Below, in pieces: positions 59,468-61,379 of a stretch of 61,379 bases of DNA. The translations under genes were made by a program, and so were the position numbers. Under the pieces are notes generated by a model that was given only the letters and a program-made list of their open reading frames with translations, was not told the DNA's origin and did no database searches. This DNA is from Candidatus Poribacteria bacterium. Its GTDB lineage: Bacteria > Poribacteria > WGA-4E > PCPOR2b. The stretch spans positions 1-61,379 of the forward strand of contig PYIZ01000047.1 in assembly GCA_003635265.1 (NCBI GenBank), read 5' to 3'. The number at the start of each line of letters is the position of its first letter. Positions within the stretch are counted from its first letter, which is position 1.

Positions 59468-60445
59468 TTAGCTACGTGCAAAAACCAACACATCAATACC
59501 TCTATCCTGATGTTGAATTTGGTTTTTCAACGTTGCTTCATGGTGAAATCCCGCATTTTGGACTGCGTCAGCTTTGCTCGTTGAGGTTGATTCAACATAA
59601 CATTGGATTTTGGCATCTGGGAGATCAATCGCTTCAAGCAGGGTCGATACGGATCCGTAGAAGTTCGGATGGACGAACAGGTCCAACACCGCCGTATCGG
59701 GTTGCCAGCGTGTATCCCAAGAAACCGTTGCCACGCCGACAATTGCACCGGACTCCGATTCCAACAGCTTTGCGTCATGATAGACATCCCCATCTTCCAA
59801 CGCTTGTTTGAACCCAAGGAAGCCGCCCTCGAAATTTGCGGGTCCGTAGATGCCGAATGCGATACTGCGGAGATAGTCGCCCTCTACGATCCCAGTTAGG
59901 GCAGTCATCTTGGACCAGTCATGCCATACCACATCCTTTGCGTGAACGGGGCTCTCTGCAAAATACTGATCATCGAAGTTCTCAACTGCACGGTATTTCA
60001 TGAAACCCGAACCGGGGAAAACGCTCTCAAAGCCGAAACTATTGTAGATATAGTAGGGGTGACTGTTGTATCCGGTTCCGAGATAGAGTGCTTCACCGTC
60101 CCGCTGACGAAAGTCGTCCATTTGAAATTGCATCACCGATTTACAAGCGCCTTTACGACGTTGCGTCGGTGTTGTAAAAACATGCCCAAGGATACCGACG
60201 TGCCCGTGCTCAACTATCATGATGTTCGCGATGATTTCCCCATCCACTTTACCGACATAGAAGCGTGTCTCCAAATCATCGAGCGTTTCGACAACAGAGC
60301 GTTCAAGATGCCACTTGAAGCCGCCTCCCTTGTGCGCTAAGAACGGTTTAATCTGTTCCGCATGCGCTTCGTCCGGGGCAATGATAACGCCCACCTCCAT
60401 CGTCTCGCCAGTTTTCAGTGTAACATTTGTCAGTTTATCGTACAT
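59468..60445 (-). CDS. GNAT-family N-acetyltransferase (325 aa)
   Basis: The acetyl-CoA loop is visible in VFTTPTQRRKGACKSVM, after VGKVDGEIIANIMIVEHGHVGILGHV, and DALYLGT-like GEALYLGTGYNSHPYYIYNSFGFES completes the N-terminal GNAT core. The second half (about residues 180-325) appears to be a degenerate second domain. The substrate is unknown. A hairpin with a T-run lies about 90 bases upstream on the same strand, which may be an attenuator. Confidence 0.8.
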   Translation of the reverse strand: MYDKLTNVTLKTGETMEVGVIIAPDEAHAEQIKPFLAHKGGGFKWHLERSVVETLDDLETRFYVGKVDGEIIANIMIVEHGHVGILGHVFTTPTQRRKGACKSVMQFQMDDFRQRDGEALYLGTGYNSHPYYIYNSFGFESVFPGSGFMKYRAVENFDDQYFAESPVHAKDVVWHDWSKMTALTGIVEGDYLRSIAFGIYGPANFEGGFLGFKQALEDGDVYHDAKLLESESGAIVGVATVSWDTRWQPDTAVLDLFVHPNFYGSVSTLLEAIDLPDAKIQCYVESTSTSKADAVQNAGFHHEATLKNQIQHQDRGIDVLVFARS

Positions 60446-60536
60446 TTTATTATTCGATAGACTTCATGTTGAGGAAGGATTGTCGATAGGGCAGCGCCGA
60501 TTCCGTCAATCTCTCCTGTTTTGGATACACAAAAAA

Positions 60537-60556
60537 ACTCCCGAAAATCTGGGAGT
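60537..60556 (-). terminator. Terminator- or attenuator-like hairpin upstream of the GNAT gene
   Basis: Minus-strand arms ACTCCC and GGGAGT around an eight-base loop, followed by a run of T. It lies about 90 bp before the GNAT start and reads in the GNAT direction, with no minus-strand gene upstream to terminate inside the window. Confidence 0.4.
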
Positions 60557-60957
60557 GGATTATTCTTCGCTGCCAAAACCGATCTGGCAGCTATGCGCCG
60601 CATTATATCACGTCCCAATATTAAATGCAAGCAGATCTAAAAGCGTAATAGGGCTATTTAGTTTTCCGTTTTTTGACCGATTTCGGAATGACCCAAATCC
60701 GTAGGCGGGGCCTCCCCGATAATTAGTTTACAAGTTTACCCCGAGCGTCGGGGATTTATCGGGGGGATCCTCTCGGACTTGCCCCGCCGTTTGTAGTAGC
60801 GCAATTCATTGCGCGTTCTTATGCTAGTTGTCGATAGCATCTTTTATCCGTGTAATCCATTAATGCGGAAAATTGGAATTCTTGATTGCCCAAGCGTTTG
60901 AAACCCAAGAAAAGAGTACGCTCAAGGACCTAAGAATTATGCACATGGTCAAAAAAT

Positions 60958-61192
60958 AGATTATAATAACCAATGCTAGTTTGCAGCTGTTAATAACGTG
61001 ATGAGAGAAACGTCAAAACCATTGGTTCATCGGTTCATTTAGCCCCAGAGGGGCGACATGTTTATAGGATTAGCAATTTAGATTATAATAACCAATGCTA
61101 GTTTGCAGCTGTTAATAACGTGATGAGAGAAACGTCAAAACCATTGGTTCATCGGTTCATTTAGCCCCAGAGGGGCGACATGTTTATAGGAT
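60958..61192. repeat. 113-bp sequence repeated in tandem (period 122)
   Basis: Copies at 60958-61070 and 61080-61192 appear identical by eye and are joined by TAGCAATTT. The left edge (ATAATAACCAATGCTAGTT) and the joint plus the right flank (ACTAGCAAAG) resemble the ends of the element at 148-325. Each copy has a GCCCC/GGGGC hairpin. Confidence 0.8.
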
Positions 61193-61306
61193 GAACTAGC
61201 AAAGGTTTATAGCGCAACAGCGCAAAATAGCGCAAAACCAATTCTTAAAAACCCGCACGGTGTCACGGTTCACACCACTGACATCTTGCGCTAAGGAGAA
61301 AAACAG

Positions 61307-61379
61307 ATGAAAAAGCGCAAAAAAAATCCATATCAACTGACAGATGAAGAAAAACTCGCTGTCGTCGATCTATATGCCC
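61307..61379 (+). CDS. Partial gene cut by the window edge
   Basis: An ATG at 61307 follows AAGGAG by eight bases and opens MKKRKKNPYQLTDEEKLAVV. The frame is open to the edge (24 codons). The basic start and TDEEK helix recall helix-turn-helix proteins of insertion sequences, but nothing more can be said. The GCGCAA repeats upstream could be its operators. Confidence 0.5.
   Translation, partial: MKKRKKNPYQLTDEEKLAVVDLYA

Larger units (their letters stand above)
60446..61306. other. Repeat-rich intergenic region of 861 bp
   Basis: No gene is supported. It contains the ACTCCC/GGGAGT hairpin at 60537-60556 (T-run on the minus strand), CCCCGA/TCGGGG and GCGCAAT/ATTGCGC hairpins (about 60740-60820), the 113-bp tandem repeat at 60958-61192, and three GCGCAA copies near 61212-61242 just before the plus-strand gene. 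Confidence 0.6.

Noticed and set aside
60430..60630. Minus-strand 66-codon frame upstream of GNAT
   Set aside because: It spans the hairpin and poly-T tract and has no ribosome site.

Overview
The window looks like chromosomal DNA of a Gram-negative, roughly 50 % GC bacterium. Outer-membrane life is shown by two TonB-dependent receptors, a porin-like barrel and many lipoproteins. The combination of long WD40 proteins, a tandem family of secreted lectin-like proteins, a leucine-rich-repeat lipoprotein and IS200/IS605-type hairpin elements reminds me most of Candidatus Poribacteria or a related sponge/seawater lineage. That is an inference from gene style, not from a marker gene. Nearly all genes are on the minus strand; the plus-strand exceptions are a nucleotidyltransferase, bacterioferritin and a gene cut by the right edge.

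Region 1 (0.1-12.7 kb) is an array of secreted proteins. Six paralogous TTR-like/C-type-lectin proteins of two subtypes strictly alternate (B-A-[WD40]-B-A-B-A-[WD40] in transcription order). Two WD40 proteins with 14 repeats each are interleaved.

Region 2 (13.3-21.7 kb) is a haem-uptake locus reading PepSY protein, HmuR-like receptor, small protein, HmuY, HmuT, HmuU, HmuV behind a Fur box and a conserved leader. It is interrupted by a TnpB-less IS200/IS605 (PATE-like) element and by a nucleotidyltransferase with a truncated HEPN partner. A second, closely similar PATE-like element lies at 12.7-13.1 kb.

Region 3 (21.7-26.1 kb) holds sugar and envelope genes (UDP-glucose dehydrogenase, an FAD oxidoreductase and a polytopic membrane protein).

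Region 4 (26.1-37.3 kb) is an iron island: a TonB receptor operon with the same Fur-leader cassette, a putative haem monooxygenase plus Rieske protein, bacterioferritin, a dihaem cytochrome-like protein, imelysin and a porin-like protein with paired Fur boxes. Two further envelope proteins follow (37.4-39.4 kb).

Region 5 (39.7-52.1 kb) is the most interesting part. It is a compact seven-gene island combining a PAPS-reductase-like PP-loop enzyme (SspD/DndC type), a DUF262-DUF1524 nuclease (SspE/GmrSD type), a GHKL ATPase, a GIY-YIG protein, a DGQHR/DndB-like protein, a DUF4007 protein (SspB type) and a 1199-residue P-loop ATPase (SspC position). I read it as a composite DNA-phosphorothioation defence system without its own cysteine desulfurase. 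Two orphan antitoxin-like genes precede it.

Region 6 (52.8-60.4 kb) has a DUF58 protein, an RsbW/STAS/RsbU-type partner-switching module, a family 2 glycosyltransferase, an SDR protein with altered active site, a zinc alcohol dehydrogenase and a GNAT acetyltransferase. The last 0.9 kb is repeat-rich and leads into a truncated plus-strand gene. I saw no rRNA, tRNA or CRISPR array, but tRNAs were not searched for computationally.
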